64,000 nucleotides of DNA from Arthrobacter dokdonellae (GCF_003268655.1 NZ_CP029642.1:248001-312000); one strand, 5' to 3'; shown: positions 16,729-26,054, counted from the stretch's first letter. The notes: generated by a model not told the origin, from the letters alone. Numbers and translations: made by a program.

Positions 16729-18597
16729 CTACTTCTTCTCGTCTGCTTCTTCGTCGACGATTTCAGCGTCGACAATGTCCTCGTCGGCGGCACCTTCCGA
16801 TGCGGCGCCCTCGGAGGCACCGGCGTCGGACTTGGCACCGTCAGCCTGGGCTGCGGCGTAGATGGCCTCGCCCAGCTTGGACTGCGAAGCCTGCAGCTTC
16901 TCAAACGCGGTCTTGACGGCGTCGTCGTCTTCACCGGCCAGTGCTGTCTTCAGCGCCTCGACGTCGGCCTTGACCTCGGTCTTGACCTCTTCCGGCAGCT
17001 TGTCGTCGTTGTCAGACAGGACCTTGTCGACAGAGTAGTGCAGCTGCTCGGCGGAGTTGCGAAGGTCGGCTGCTTCGCGGCGGGCCTTGTCCTCAGCGGC
17101 GTGCTCCTCGGCCTCGCGGACCATGCGCTCGATGTCGTCCTTGGACAGCGCGGTGCCACCGGTGATGGTCATGGACTGCTCGGCGCCCGTGCCCTTGTCC
17201 TTGGCGGAGACGTGCACAATGCCGTTGGCGTCGATGTCGAAGGTGACCTCCACCTGCGGGACGCCGCGCGGGGCCGGGGCGATGCCGGTCAGCTCGAACG
17301 TGCCCAGCGGCTTGTTGTCGCGGGTGAACTGGCGCTCGCCCTGGAAGACCTGGATGGCCACGGACGGCTGGTTGTCGTCCGCGGTCGTGAAGGTCTCGCT
17401 GCGCTTGGTCGGGATGGCCGTGTTGCGCTCGATCAGGTTGGTCATGACACCGCCCTTGGTCTCAATGCCCAGGGACAGCGGGGTGACGTCGATGAGCAGG
17501 ACGTCCTTGCGCTCGCCCTTCAGCACGCCTGCCTGAAGCGCGGCGCCAACGGCCACCACCTCGTCCGGGTTGACGCCCTTGTTGGGCTCCTTGCCGCCGG
17601 CCAGCTCCTTGACCAGGTCGTACACGGCGGGCATGCGGGTGGAGCCGCCGACCAGCACGATGTGGTCAATGTCGGAAACCTTGATGTTGGCTTCCTTGAT
17701 GACGTCGCTGAACGGCTTCTTGGTGCGCTCGAGCAAGTCCTTGGTCAGGTCCTGGAACTTGGCGCGCGTCAGCTGCTCGTCCAGGTGGACGGGGCCGTCC
17801 GGGGTGACGGAGAGGTACTGCAGGGAGACGTTGGTGGAGGTCGAGGAGGAGAGTTCCTTCTTGGCCTGCTCCGAGGCCTCGCGCAGTCGCTGCAGGGCGA
17901 TCTTGTCCTTGGACAGGTCGATGCCCTTGACCTTGAGCTGGTTCAGCAGGTAGTCGACCACACGCTGGTCCCAGTCGTCCCCGCCGAGGCGGTTGTCGCC
18001 GTGGGTGGCGCGCACCTGGATGGTGGAGAAGTCGTCCTCGTCCTTGCCAACCTCGAGCAGGGAGACGTCGAACGTTCCGCCGCCGAGGTCGAAGACCAGG
18101 ATGAGTTCGTCTTCCTTGCCCTTGTCCAGACCGTAGGCCAGGGCGGCCGCGGTGGGCTCGTTGACGATGCGCAGCACGTTCAGGCCCGCGATCTCGCCGG
18201 CCTCCTTCGTGGCCTGGCGCTCGGCGTCGTTGAAGTAGGCCGGGACGGTGACCACGGCGTCCGTGACCTTTTCGCCCAGGTAGGCCTCGGCGTCGTTCTT
18301 GAGCTTCATCAGGATGCGGGCGGAGATTTCCTGCGCCGTGTACTTCTTGTCGTCTATCGCGATGGACCAGTCGGTGCCCATGTGGCGCTTGACGGAGGCG
18401 ATGGTGCGGTCGATGTTGTTGACGGCCTGGCGCTTGGCGATTTCGCCGACCAGGACTTCCCCGCCCTTGGAGAACGCCACGACGGACGGCGTGGTGCGGC
18501 CGCCTTCGGCATTGGCGATGACGGTGGGCTCGCCGCCCTCGAGGACGGAGATGACCGAGTTGGTGGTTCCGAGGTCAATACCTACGGCACGTGACAT
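16729..18597 (-). CDS. dnaK: Molecular chaperone DnaK (Hsp70)
   Basis: A 622-residue Hsp70 that folds proteins in ATP-driven cycles with DnaJ and GrpE. The N-terminal ATPase shows [46 protein letters not shown] and [12 protein letters not shown]; the substrate domain and lid follow, ending in an acidic tail ([13 protein letters not shown]). AAGGAA lies 7 bases upstream of the ATG. The promoter region carries two HspR operators, so it should be induced on heat shock when HspR is released. Confidence 0.98.
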   Translation of the reverse strand: MSRAVGIDLGTTNSVISVLEGGEPTVIANAEGGRTTPSVVAFSKGGEVLVGEIAKRQAVNNIDRTIASVKRHMGTDWSIAIDDKKYTAQEISARILMKLKNDAEAYLGEKVTDAVVTVPAYFNDAERQATKEAGEIAGLNVLRIVNEPTAAALAYGLDKGKEDELILVFDLGGGTFDVSLLEVGKDEDDFSTIQVRATHGDNRLGGDDWDQRVVDYLLNQLKVKGIDLSKDKIALQRLREASEQAKKELSSSTSTNVSLQYLSVTPDGPVHLDEQLTRAKFQDLTKDLLERTKKPFSDVIKEANIKVSDIDHIVLVGGSTRMPAVYDLVKELAGGKEPNKGVNPDEVVAVGAALQAGVLKGERKDVLLIDVTPLSLGIETKGGVMTNLIERNTAIPTKRSETFTTADDNQPSVAIQVFQGERQFTRDNKPLGTFELTGIAPAPRGVPQVEVTFDIDANGIVHVSAKDKGTGAEQSMTITGGTALSKDDIERMVREAEEHAAEDKARREAADLRNSAEQLHYSVDKVLSDNDDKLPEEVKTEVKADVEALKTALAGEDDDAVKTAFEKLQASQSKLGEAIYAAAQADGAKSDAGASEGAASEGAADEDIVDAEIVDEEADEKK

Positions 18598-18673
18598 AAG
18601 GGGTTCCTTTCAGGGGGCGCTGTGTGAACAAGTCCACGGCCGGGTGGGCCGCGGGTTCGCTCAACCAGCGGGT

Positions 18674-18694
18674 ATTGAGCGTTCTGGACTCAAC
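18674..18694. promoter_or_regulatory. HAIR operator 1 (HspR site)
   Basis: attgagc-N7-actcaac matches the HspR inverted repeat CTTGAGT-N7-ACTCAAG with small deviations. It lies just downstream of the dnaK promoter on the transcribed side and overlaps the -10 box. Confidence 0.75.
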
Positions 18695-18720
18695 TCTACT
18701 CAGCTACGTCTTCGTGTCAA
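18693..18720 (-). promoter_or_regulatory. dnaK promoter
   Basis: On the minus strand TTGACA and TAGAGT are separated by 16 bases, a good vegetative-type promoter. It is flanked on both sides by HAIR operators, so bound HspR would block it. Confidence 0.7.
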
Positions 18721-18725
18721 ATGAA

Positions 18726-18746
18726 CTTGAGCGAAGATGACTCAAC
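18726..18746. promoter_or_regulatory. HAIR operator 2 (HspR site)
   Basis: cttgagc-N7-actcaac is a near-consensus HAIR repeat, differing from CTTGAGT-N7-ACTCAAG only at the seventh base of each arm. It lies just upstream of the -35 box of dnaK. Confidence 0.85.
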
Positions 18747-18804
18747 TTTCACTGCGGGCGTACACGCACGACGCCGGCGGGCCGGGACCGCGCCACGCCG
18801 CCTG

Positions 18805-18896
18805 GAACCTGGGCACCGTTGGACCCCCAATGGTGCGCAGCTTTAAGAGTGGCGCACCATTCACACCCAACGGCGCTCCACTTCAAGGTTTGGGCG
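18805..18896. repeat. Dispersed palindromic element, copy A
   Basis: A 33-bp hairpin (18829-18861) with perfect 10-bp outer arms aatggtgcgc/gcgcaccatt, followed by a second half-unit (ccaacggcgctccacttca). It aligns along its whole length with copy B at 54112-54202. The outer stem bases differ between the copies but stay complementary. Confidence 0.7.
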
Positions 18897-18923
18897 GGCG
18901 TGGCGCCCGGCTCTGGCCGGGCA

Positions 18924-18929
18924 TACACT
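18924..18929 (+). promoter_or_regulatory. Candidate -10 box of a leaderless transcript
   Basis: TACACT lies 7 bases before the ATG of the methyltransferase gene, which lacks a ribosome binding site. Confidence 0.5.
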
Positions 18930-18936
18930 CCCACTT

Positions 18937-19755
18937 ATGAACTCTGAAAACGGCACCGGGGATGTCTACACGCATGGCCACCACGAAAGCGTGCTGAGGT
19001 CGCATGCCTCACGGACGGCGGCCAACTCGGCCGCTTACCTCATCCCGCACCTCACCCACGGGCTCCGCGTGCTGGACGTGGGGTCCGGCCCCGGCACCAT
19101 CACGGCCGACTTTGCCAGGCTCACTGCACCCGGCGAGGTCCTGGGACTGGACCGTTCACCCGAGGTGGTGGCGGCCGCCACGGCCCTCGCCGCGGAGCAG
19201 CATCTGGCCAACCTCAGCTTTGACACCGGCGACGTCTACGACCTCGACTTCCCGGATGGCACCTTCGACGTGGTCCACGCCCACCAGGTCCTGCAGCACC
19301 TGACGGACCCGGTGGAGGCGCTGCGCGAGATGCGCCGGGTGGCCAAGCCCGGCGGCATAGTGGCCGTGCGGGACGCGGACTTCCACGGCATGTCCTGGTA
19401 CCCGCAGCTGCCCGAACTGGACGAGTGGATGGACGTATACCAGCGCGTGGCCCGGCACAACAATGCCGAGCCCGACGCCGGTCGCCGCCTGGTGCACTGG
19501 GCGCAGGCCGCGGGACTGACGGACGTGACGCCGTCGTCCGCCAATTGGCTCTACGCGACGGACAGCGAGCGCGCCTGGCTTTCCGGCGTGTGGGCGGACC
19601 GGGTGGAAAAGTCGGCGTTTGCCCGGCAGGCCACGGAATACGGGATGGCCGACGCCGAGGGGCTGGCCAGGATGGCCGCGGGCTGGCGCCGCTGGGGCGC
19701 CGCGCAGGATGGCTGGTTTCTCATGCCGAACGGCGAGGTCATCGCGCGCGCCTAG
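18937..19755 (+). CDS. Class I SAM-dependent methyltransferase
   Basis: A 272-residue methyltransferase of the UbiE/Coq5-like type. Motif I is VLDVGSGPGTITADFA (about residues 45-60), followed by LGLDRSPEVV, the FDVVHAHQVLQHLTDP motif and MRRVAKPGGIVAV. The substrate cannot be predicted from sequence; similar proteins methylate small molecules. The gene appears leaderless. The next gene starts 14 bases after its stop. Confidence 0.88.
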   Translation: MNSENGTGDVYTHGHHESVLRSHASRTAANSAAYLIPHLTHGLRVLDVGSGPGTITADFARLTAPGEVLGLDRSPEVVAAATALAAEQHLANLSFDTGDVYDLDFPDGTFDVVHAHQVLQHLTDPVEALREMRRVAKPGGIVAVRDADFHGMSWYPQLPELDEWMDVYQRVARHNNAEPDAGRRLVHWAQAAGLTDVTPSSANWLYATDSERAWLSGVWADRVEKSAFARQATEYGMADAEGLARMAAGWRRWGAAQDGWFLMPNGEVIARA

Positions 19756-19769
19756 CCGCCCGAGTCCGC

Positions 19770-20351
19770 ATGGAAAAGAACCGGCTCGAGGCGCTCAGCG
19801 ACGGCGTCCTGGCGATCATCATCACCATCATGGTTCTGGAGTTCAAGACCCCGGCCACGGCCGACTGGGCGGGCCTGGCCTCCCTCCTGCCGTCCCTGCT
19901 GAGCTACCTGTTGAGCTTCATTTACATCGGCATCTACTGGAACAACCACCACCACATGATCAAGCTGGCCGATGAGGTGACCGGCGGGATCCTGTGGGCC
20001 AACCTGCACCTGCTGTTTTGGCTGTCGCTGGTGCCGCTCATGACCCGGTGGATGGATGAATCCGGATTCGCCACGGTGCCGGTGTTCATTTATGGCGTCA
20101 ATCTGCTGCTGGCGGCCGTGGCATACGCCGTTCTGCAGGCGGGGTTCGTGCGGCAGCAGGGCCCGGGCGGGCGGCTGGCAAGAGCCCTGGGGAAGAACGT
20201 CAAGGCCCGCGTCTCCCCGGCCATCTACATCGCAGGGTGCGCGCTGACCTTCGTTTGGCCCGCTTTCGGGCTGGCCGCCTACGCCGTGGTGGCCGCCATC
20301 TGGCTGGTGCCGGACCGCGGCATGGAGCGGGCGCTGCGCCGCGGGGCCTAG
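19770..20351 (+). CDS. TMEM175 family (DUF1211) potassium-channel-like membrane protein
   Basis: A 193-residue membrane protein with about six helices. The N-terminal EKNRLEALSDGVLAIIITIM is the TMEM175/DUF1211 signature (R-x3-(F/L)-SDGV-x-A-I); bacterial members form K+-permeable tetrameric channels. IYWNNHHHMI in the third helix region is also typical. The ATG lies 14 bases after the methyltransferase stop, so the two may be co-transcribed. Confidence 0.88.
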   Translation: MEKNRLEALSDGVLAIIITIMVLEFKTPATADWAGLASLLPSLLSYLLSFIYIGIYWNNHHHMIKLADEVTGGILWANLHLLFWLSLVPLMTRWMDESGFATVPVFIYGVNLLLAAVAYAVLQAGFVRQQGPGGRLARALGKNVKARVSPAIYIAGCALTFVWPAFGLAAYAVVAAIWLVPDRGMERALRRGA

Positions 20352-20430
20352 GTTTCCAGGTCCAGGGGAGGCATCCAGTTCGCGGGCCAGAGCGCAGGCG
20401 CGAACGGGCGGGAACGGGGCAGCCGGGACG

Positions 20431-20829
20431 TCAGGGCAGCAGCTCGGCGACCAGTGCCCGGACGCGGCCCTTGATGACGTCGCGGATGGGGCGGACGGCA
20501 TCAACGCCCTGCCCGGCGGGATCGGCCGGGTCCCAGTCCTCGTAGCGCTTTCCCGGAAAGACCGGGCAGGTGTCCCCGCAGCCCATGGTGATCACGACGT
20601 CGGACTCCCGCACGGCGTCCATGGTCAGGACCTTGGGGATTTCCGCCGACATGTCGATGCCGTCTTCGGCCATGGCCGCCACGGCGGCCGGATTCACCGA
20701 CTCCGCGGGCTCGGAGCCGGCGGAACGGACCTCGATCGCCCCGTCGGACAAAGTGGTGAGATAGGCGGCGGCCATCTGGGACCGGCCGGCGTTGTGTACA
20801 CATACAAACAGGACGGAGGGCTTCTTCAC
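20431..20829 (-). CDS. arsC: Arsenate reductase / low-Mr phosphatase-like protein (ArsC)
   Basis: A 132-residue protein of the thioredoxin-linked arsenate reductase family, with the phosphatase-loop CVHNAGRSQMAAAY near the N-terminus and a later cysteine pair in GCGDTCPVFPG, as required for the three-cysteine relay. It would reduce arsenate to arsenite. No arsR or arsenite efflux gene is adjacent. The GTG start is preceded 6 bases upstream by TACGGT, suggesting a leaderless mRNA. Confidence 0.87.
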   Translation of the reverse strand: MKKPSVLFVCVHNAGRSQMAAAYLTTLSDGAIEVRSAGSEPAESVNPAAVAAMAEDGIDMSAEIPKVLTMDAVRESDVVITMGCGDTCPVFPGKRYEDWDPADPAGQGVDAVRPIRDVIKGRVRALVAELLP

Positions 20830-20835
20830 AGCTAC

Positions 20836-20841
20836 ACCGTA
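20836..20841 (-). promoter_or_regulatory. Candidate -10 box of leaderless arsC
   Basis: On the minus strand TACGGT is followed by 6 bases and the GTG start of arsC. No Shine-Dalgarno sequence is present. Confidence 0.5.
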
Positions 20842-20916
20842 GCGCCGCGGCGCCGTGATGGTGAAGCGCCGCGTGCCCGCCACCTGGACAGCAAGCCGTT
20901 CCATGGCTGCGCGCCG

Positions 20917-20922
20917 TAAGCT
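20917..20922 (+). promoter_or_regulatory. Candidate -10 box of a leaderless LysE-family gene
   Basis: TAAGCT is followed by 6 bases and the GTG start of the LysE-family gene. The divergent arsC -10 box lies about 75 bases away. Confidence 0.5.
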
Positions 20923-20928
20923 TGGCTG

Positions 20929-21549
20929 GTGCAATTCTCCTTGTGGCTGGCCCTCGCCGGCGCCGGCGCCATGATCAGCCTGACTCCCGGCGCGGGCGCC
21001 ATCAACACCATGTCCAACGCGCTGACGTCCGGTTTTCGGCGCTCCCTTTGGGGGGTGCTGGGACAGCAGCTGGCCCTCGTGGTGCACGTGGTCATCGTCG
21101 CCGCCGGGGTGGGCATCATCGTGTCCAACTCGCCGTTCCTGTTCCACCTGATCCGGTATGTCGGCGCCGCGTATCTGGTGTACCTGGGCGTGCGCAAGCT
21201 GCTGGCCAAGGCCGAGCAGCCGACGGCGGACGGTGCGCCCGGCATTTTCGAACCGGGGTTCTCCATGTTCCGCCGCGGGCTGTGGGTCAACCTGCTCAAC
21301 CCCAAGGCCATCGTCTTTTTTCTGGCCTTCATGCCGCAGTTCATCCGGCCGGAACGGCCATTGCTGCCGCAATACGTCATCCTTACGGCAACAGTGGTGG
21401 TCATTGACATCGTCGTCATGTGGTTCATCTTTGCGGCCGGGGCCAAACAGCTCAAACACCTGACCACCAGCGAGCACGGGCAGCTGATCCTGAACCAGAT
21501 CTTCGGCATCCTGTTCATCGGCGTCGGCATCCTGCTGGCCGTCGTCTAG
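20929..21549 (+). CDS. LysE/RhtB family amino-acid exporter
   Basis: A 206-residue, six-helix exporter. The family features are the N-terminal SLTPGAGAINTMSNALTSGF, the YVGAAYLVYLGVRKLL helix and the FRRGLWVNLLNPKAIVFFLA segment. These proteins export amino acids such as homoserine, threonine or leucine; the substrate here is not known. It starts with GTG and appears leaderless. Confidence 0.9.
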   Translation: MQFSLWLALAGAGAMISLTPGAGAINTMSNALTSGFRRSLWGVLGQQLALVVHVVIVAAGVGIIVSNSPFLFHLIRYVGAAYLVYLGVRKLLAKAEQPTADGAPGIFEPGFSMFRRGLWVNLLNPKAIVFFLAFMPQFIRPERPLLPQYVILTATVVVIDIVVMWFIFAAGAKQLKHLTTSEHGQLILNQIFGILFIGVGILLAVV

Positions 21550-21620
21550 GCGTCATGGGCCGCCCTGCCCCCTTGCACTGCATGGGCACCCGCCGTTCTG
21601 AGTGGGCACCCGCGCATCGA

Positions 21621-21626
21621 TAGACT
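21621..21626 (+). promoter_or_regulatory. Candidate -10 box of a leaderless phosphatase gene
   Basis: TAGACT is followed by exactly 6 bases and the ATG of the low-molecular-weight phosphatase. Confidence 0.55.
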
Positions 21627-21632
21627 GGCCCC

Positions 21633-22136
21633 ATGAGCAATCCGTACCGGATCATCACCGTCTGCACCGGCAACATCTGCCGCTCGCCCATGGCCGAATT
21701 CATGCTCGCGGACGCAGCCGCGGCGGCCGGGCTCAACGTGGAGGTCGATTCGGCGGGCACCACGGCGTGGGAAGTCGGCAACCCGATGGATCCGCGTGCC
21801 GTGGACACGCTGACGCGCCACGGCGTCGCCGCCGGCGGCCATGAGGCCCGCAAATTCGATCCGGCATGGTTTGCCGACCATGACCTCATCCTTGCCTTGG
21901 ACGTGGACCATCTTGCGGCCCTGCGCGCCCTGGCCCCCAACGCCGAAGCGGCAGCGAAGGTCCGCCTGCTGCGCTCCTTTGATCCGGCCCTGGCAGGCTC
22001 GTCCAGCGACCGGCAGGGCATCTATGACCCCTGGTACGGGGACGAAAGCGATTTTGAGGCCAGCTGGGAGCTGATCTCGGCCGCCATCCCCGGCATCCTG
22101 GCGCACGCCACCTCCCACGGCACCGCACGTGGCTGA
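21633..22136 (+). CDS. Low-molecular-weight protein-tyrosine phosphatase
   Basis: A 167-residue phosphatase that uses a cysteine nucleophile. The active-site loop VCTGNICRSPMAEF (nucleophile about Cys 11, Arg about 17) is at the N-terminus and the general-acid DPWYG lies near residue 130. The gene appears leaderless. Its 3' end overlaps the GTG start of the kinase-PabB fusion by 8 bases, so the two are co-translated, although a functional link is not obvious. Confidence 0.93.
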   Translation: MSNPYRIITVCTGNICRSPMAEFMLADAAAAAGLNVEVDSAGTTAWEVGNPMDPRAVDTLTRHGVAAGGHEARKFDPAWFADHDLILALDVDHLAALRALAPNAEAAAKVRLLRSFDPALAGSSSDRQGIYDPWYGDESDFEASWELISAAIPGILAHATSHGTARG

Positions 22137-24321
22137 TCCCCGGCACCTCCCACTGGCCGCAAGCTCGCAGCCCGGCCCCCGGCGCACTGGGCCCACCCGG
22201 CCGGTGATCATCGCCGTCGACGGGCGCTCCGGCGCGGGAAAAACGACCGTCGCCCTGGAACTGGCCGCCCTGCTGCGCCGCCACCGCACCGTCTCCCTGT
22301 TCCATCTCGAGGACATCTACCCCGGCTGGGACGGGCTGTCCGACGGCGTCGAACGCTACCGCTCGGCGGTCCTGGCGCCGCTCGCCCAAGGCCGGACGGC
22401 GCACTGGACCCCTTGGGACTGGGACTCCGGAACGTGGGCCGCCGCGGACGACGCCGGCTCCCGCACCACCGCAGTGGCCGACGTCGTGCTGGTGGAAGGG
22501 GTGGGCGCCGCCCATGCCGCCGCCCGGGAAATGCTCGACGTGGTGGTCTGGGTGGATGCGCCGGCACCGCAGCGCAGGCGCCGTGCCTTGGAGCGCGACG
22601 GCGATGCGTACACGCCTTTTTGGGACCGGTGGGCCGCGCAGGAGGACGTGCTTTTTGCCGCCGGGGACGTGGCGGCGGCGGCGGACATCGTGGTGGACGG
22701 TTCGCGGGGCGTGGCAGATGTTCCGGAGCGGTTGCTCTCGGCCCTGTCTGGGCTGCCGGCGCTGGAGACACTGCTGGCCCCGGAACTTGCCCGGCGCCGC
22801 GGACTGCAGTTCTGCGCCGAACGCGTGGCCGCCTACCCGCCTGCGCCCGCGCTCTTCGCCGCCCTGTATGGCGCGTCCACGGACGCCGTGTGGCTGGACA
22901 GCTCCATCGCAGGGCAGGCGGGCACGATGCAGGCGGGCACAGACCAGGCCCGCCGCTCGCGGTTCTCCATCATGGCCGATGCCTCCGGCAGCTTTGGCCG
23001 CACCGCCACGCACGACGGCGGAACCACGACGGTGGTCTCCGGGCAGGTGACCGCGAGGATCCGCGGCCCGTTCTTCCGCTGGCTGGACACGGTGTGGGGC
23101 CGCAGGGCCGTGCGCGCCCCAGGCCACTACCCCGGCGACTTCACCCTCGGCTGGCTGGGCTGGCTGGGCTACGAACTTAAAAGCGAAACCGGCGGAGCCA
23201 CAACGGAAACCGGCGCCGGGACTGGAGCCGAAACCGGCGCCCCGGCCCCGTCCACCCCGCCCCCGCCGCCCACGGCCGCGCTGCTGTTCGCGGGCCGGGC
23301 CGTCGTCGTCGACCATCAGGAAAAATGCCTGTTCCTGCTCACCTTGGCCGAAGCCAACCACCCGGCCTCCGCGGACGAGGCCGCCCTGTGGGTCCAGGAC
23401 GTCCGCGCCGCCGTCGCCGCGCTGCCCCGGGAAAATCAGGATCCGCCGGGACAGCCCGTGCCCGCCCCGGCCTTCACGCTGCGCGACGGGGAGCCGCGGT
23501 ACAAGGCCATGATCGCGGCGAGCCGCAACGAAATCCGCGAGGGCAATTCCTATGAGATCTGCCTGACCACGCAGCTCGAGGCGCACTCACCGTCCGGGCT
23601 GGACGCCTGGGACTGCTACCGTGCCCTGCGCCGGCGCAGCCCCGCGCCGTTCGCAGCGTTCCTCCGCTTCGGCGGCACGGCGGTGTGCAGCACCTCCCCG
23701 GAGCGGTTCCTGCGCATTGACGCGGCCGGGTTGATGCGCGCGGAGCCGATCAAGGGCACCCGGCGCCGGGACCCGGATCCCGCCGTCGACGCCGCACTCA
23801 AGGCCGACCTGGCCATCTCGGTCAAGGACCGGGCCGAGAACGTGATGATCGTGGACCTGCTGCGCAACGACCTTTCCCACAGCGCGGTGCCGGGCACCGT
23901 GACCGTGCCGCGGCTGTGCGAGATTGAAAGTTACGCCACCGTCCATCAGCTGGTCAGCACCATCGAGGCGCAGCTGGCGCCGGGCAGTTCACGCGCCGAG
24001 GCCCTGGCCGCCGCCTTCCCCGCCGGCTCCATGACGGGCGCACCCAAAATCAGCACCATGGCCATCCTCGACGGGTTGGAGGCCGGCCCGCGCGGCATCT
24101 ACTCCGGCGGCATCGGCTACTTTTCACTCAACGCCGCCATGGACCTGTCCGTGACCATCCGGACCCTTGTCCTCCAAGACACGGCCGACGCCGGCACGCA
24201 CCTTTCGCTGGGCGTCGGCGGCGCCATCACGGCCGACTCCGACGACGAGGCCGAGTGGCAGGAGATCCAGGCGAAGGCCTACGGCGTGCTGTCGACGCTG
24301 GGAGCCGGGTTCCCGGGCTGA
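22129..24321 (+). CDS. pabB: Fusion of a P-loop kinase-like domain with aminodeoxychorismate synthase component I
   Basis: A 730-residue protein with two parts. Residues about 25-210 form a uridine-kinase-like P-loop NTPase: Walker A DGRSGAGKTT (31-40), FHLEDIYPGWDG and VVLVEGVGAAHA. The rest is a chorismate-binding PabB domain with YGASTDAVWLDSS, RNEIREGNSYEICLTTQ, EPIKGTRRRDP, MTGAPKISTM and GGIGYFS. PabB makes 4-amino-4-deoxychorismate for folate. The kinase part may be catalytic or a remnant; its substrate is unknown. The GTG start overlaps the phosphatase gene. No glutaminase (PabA) domain is fused. PabC lies 1.7 kb downstream. Confidence 0.88.
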   Translation: MADPRHLPLAASSQPGPRRTGPTRPVIIAVDGRSGAGKTTVALELAALLRRHRTVSLFHLEDIYPGWDGLSDGVERYRSAVLAPLAQGRTAHWTPWDWDSGTWAAADDAGSRTTAVADVVLVEGVGAAHAAAREMLDVVVWVDAPAPQRRRRALERDGDAYTPFWDRWAAQEDVLFAAGDVAAAADIVVDGSRGVADVPERLLSALSGLPALETLLAPELARRRGLQFCAERVAAYPPAPALFAALYGASTDAVWLDSSIAGQAGTMQAGTDQARRSRFSIMADASGSFGRTATHDGGTTTVVSGQVTARIRGPFFRWLDTVWGRRAVRAPGHYPGDFTLGWLGWLGYELKSETGGATTETGAGTGAETGAPAPSTPPPPPTAALLFAGRAVVVDHQEKCLFLLTLAEANHPASADEAALWVQDVRAAVAALPRENQDPPGQPVPAPAFTLRDGEPRYKAMIAASRNEIREGNSYEICLTTQLEAHSPSGLDAWDCYRALRRRSPAPFAAFLRFGGTAVCSTSPERFLRIDAAGLMRAEPIKGTRRRDPDPAVDAALKADLAISVKDRAENVMIVDLLRNDLSHSAVPGTVTVPRLCEIESYATVHQLVSTIEAQLAPGSSRAEALAAAFPAGSMTGAPKISTMAILDGLEAGPRGIYSGGIGYFSLNAAMDLSVTIRTLVLQDTADAGTHLSLGVGGAITADSDDEAEWQEIQAKAYGVLSTLGAGFPG

Positions 24322-24352
24322 CCGGCCGGTCCCCCGGCAGGAGCGGCGGAAC

Positions 24353-25831
24353 CTATTGCAGCGTGGCCGTCAGGCGGGCCACGTTGTCCACGTAGCGGGC
24401 CAGCATGGGCCGGGCGACCCAGTCGTGCAGGTGAAGTTCGCGGGACACCTTCCGGTACTGTTCCTCCACGGCATGCATCGCCTGCACCACGTCCTGGTCG
24501 ATCATCATGACGGACACTTCCAGGTTCAGGGAGAAGCTGCGCATGTCCATGTTGGAGGAGCCGATCACGGCCACGTCCGCATCGACCGTGAAGTGCTTGG
24601 CGTGCAGCACCAGCGGCTTGGGGTAGAGGAAGATCTTCACGCCTGCCTTCATCAGTGCCTCGTAGTAGGAGCGCTGGGCGTGGTGGACCAGGAACTGGTC
24701 ACCCTTCTCCGAGACAAACAGTTCCACGCGCACCCCGCGCTGGGCCGCCGTCGTGATCGCATAGAGCAGGGAGTCGTCGGGAACGAAGTACGGGCTGGAG
24801 ATGGTGATGCGTTCCTCCGCCGAATACAGCAGGGTGTTGAACAGCCGCAGGTTGTTTTCCGTGACAAATCCGGGTCCGCTGGGCACCACCTGGCAGAGCA
24901 CGCCGCCGTCGAACGAGTCCCAGTGGTGGGTGGCGAGCTGGGACTCCAGGTTTTCCTCGGTCTCGCTGGACCAGTCCGTGGCGAACATGACATTGAGCGT
25001 GCCCACAATCGGCCCCTCGAGCCGCGCCATGAGCTCAACCCATTTGCGCCCCACCTTGGCGTTGGCCTTCCTGCGGTAGGACGGCTCAATCACGTTTTGC
25101 GAGCCGGTGAAGCCGACGCGGCCGTCCACCACCAGGATCTTGCGGTGGTTGCGCAGGTCCGGGCGGCGCCACTGGCCCTTGACAGGCAGCAGCGGCAGCA
25201 TGCGGCGCCACTGGATTTCGCTGGCCTTCAGCCTCCGGATCATGCCCCGGTAGCCGGGCACCCGCAGCGAACCGATGTGGTCAAAGAGCACCCGGACCCT
25301 GACGCCGCGTGCGGCCGCGGCCTCGAGTTCGTGAAACAGCCGGTCGGTGGAGGCGTCGGAACTCATGATGTAAAATTCGGCATTGACGTATTCCCGGGCC
25401 TCGTTGACGGCCACGGCCATGGCGTCCAGCGACTCCTGGTAGCCCTTGACCAGTTCCACCGAATTGGCGCCGAGGGCCGGAAAAAAGCCCAGGTTCCGGT
25501 TCAGCTCCACGGCCTGGTTGATCCAGGACGGACCGTCGTACGGAGTCACCTGCCCGGCGATCTCCCGTGTTCCTTCAACGACGCGGCGGTTGACGGCCTC
25601 CTGCATTTCCCGGCGGCGGCGCGACAGCCGGAAGTTGCCGAACATAAGGAACAGGATCAGGCCAATGTACGGCAGAAAGAAGATGCACAGCAGCCAGGCC
25701 ATGGCAGTGGTGGGGCGGCGGTTGCCGGGAATGATGCCGAGCACGGCAATGCGGATGCACATGTCCGCCAGCAGCAGCAGGGCCGAGAGCCATGCGGGTC
25801 CGTTGGGCAGGCTGAACGCTGTCCAGATCAA
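24353..25831 (-). CDS. cls: Cardiolipin synthase (phospholipase D family)
   Basis: A 492-residue membrane enzyme that condenses phosphatidyl groups into cardiolipin. Two N-terminal transmembrane helices precede two phospholipase D HKD motifs, HRKILVVDGRVGFTGSQN and HAKHFTVDADVAVIGSSNMD. The TTG start is chosen because AGGAGG lies 6 bases upstream; a longer frame from another TTG 36 bases earlier has no ribosome site. It converges with the pabB fusion. Confidence 0.92.
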   Translation of the reverse strand: MIWTAFSLPNGPAWLSALLLLADMCIRIAVLGIIPGNRRPTTAMAWLLCIFFLPYIGLILFLMFGNFRLSRRRREMQEAVNRRVVEGTREIAGQVTPYDGPSWINQAVELNRNLGFFPALGANSVELVKGYQESLDAMAVAVNEAREYVNAEFYIMSSDASTDRLFHELEAAAARGVRVRVLFDHIGSLRVPGYRGMIRRLKASEIQWRRMLPLLPVKGQWRRPDLRNHRKILVVDGRVGFTGSQNVIEPSYRRKANAKVGRKWVELMARLEGPIVGTLNVMFATDWSSETEENLESQLATHHWDSFDGGVLCQVVPSGPGFVTENNLRLFNTLLYSAEERITISSPYFVPDDSLLYAITTAAQRGVRVELFVSEKGDQFLVHHAQRSYYEALMKAGVKIFLYPKPLVLHAKHFTVDADVAVIGSSNMDMRSFSLNLEVSVMMIDQDVVQAMHAVEEQYRKVSRELHLHDWVARPMLARYVDNVARLTATLQ

Positions 25832-26042
25832 GCGGTGCCTCCTCAGGTGGCGCCATGTGCGCGTCAAGTGACCTTACTTAGCCTACCGGCTGGCATGGCC
25901 AACGCCGGGGGCGGAAAATTCACCGTTGCCCCGGACAAACGCAGACGGATCGCCGGGCCTGACGGGCATTGCCCGCTCCTTCACCTTCGACCGGTACCGG
26001 TGGCGCCGCGCTAGACCCGACGGACGCCCAAAGCACGGGCAC

Positions 26043-26048
26043 TAAGCT
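26043..26048 (+). promoter_or_regulatory. Candidate -10 box of leaderless pabC
   Basis: TAAGCT is followed by exactly 6 bases and the ATG of pabC, with no ribosome binding site. Confidence 0.5.
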
Positions 26049-26054
26049 CGATCC

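Larger units (their letters stand above)
18598..18936. other. dnaK promoter region plus dispersed element
   Basis: This 339-bp divergent interval has no gene. Its left half holds the dnaK promoter with two HAIR operators. Its right half holds copy A of the dispersed palindromic element and the -10 box of the methyltransferase gene. Confidence 0.7.

Noticed and set aside
20431-21477. Extended minus-strand frame (348 codons) ending in ArsC
   Set aside because: The first two thirds are antisense to the LysE-family gene; the GTG at 20829 gives a normal-length ArsC.
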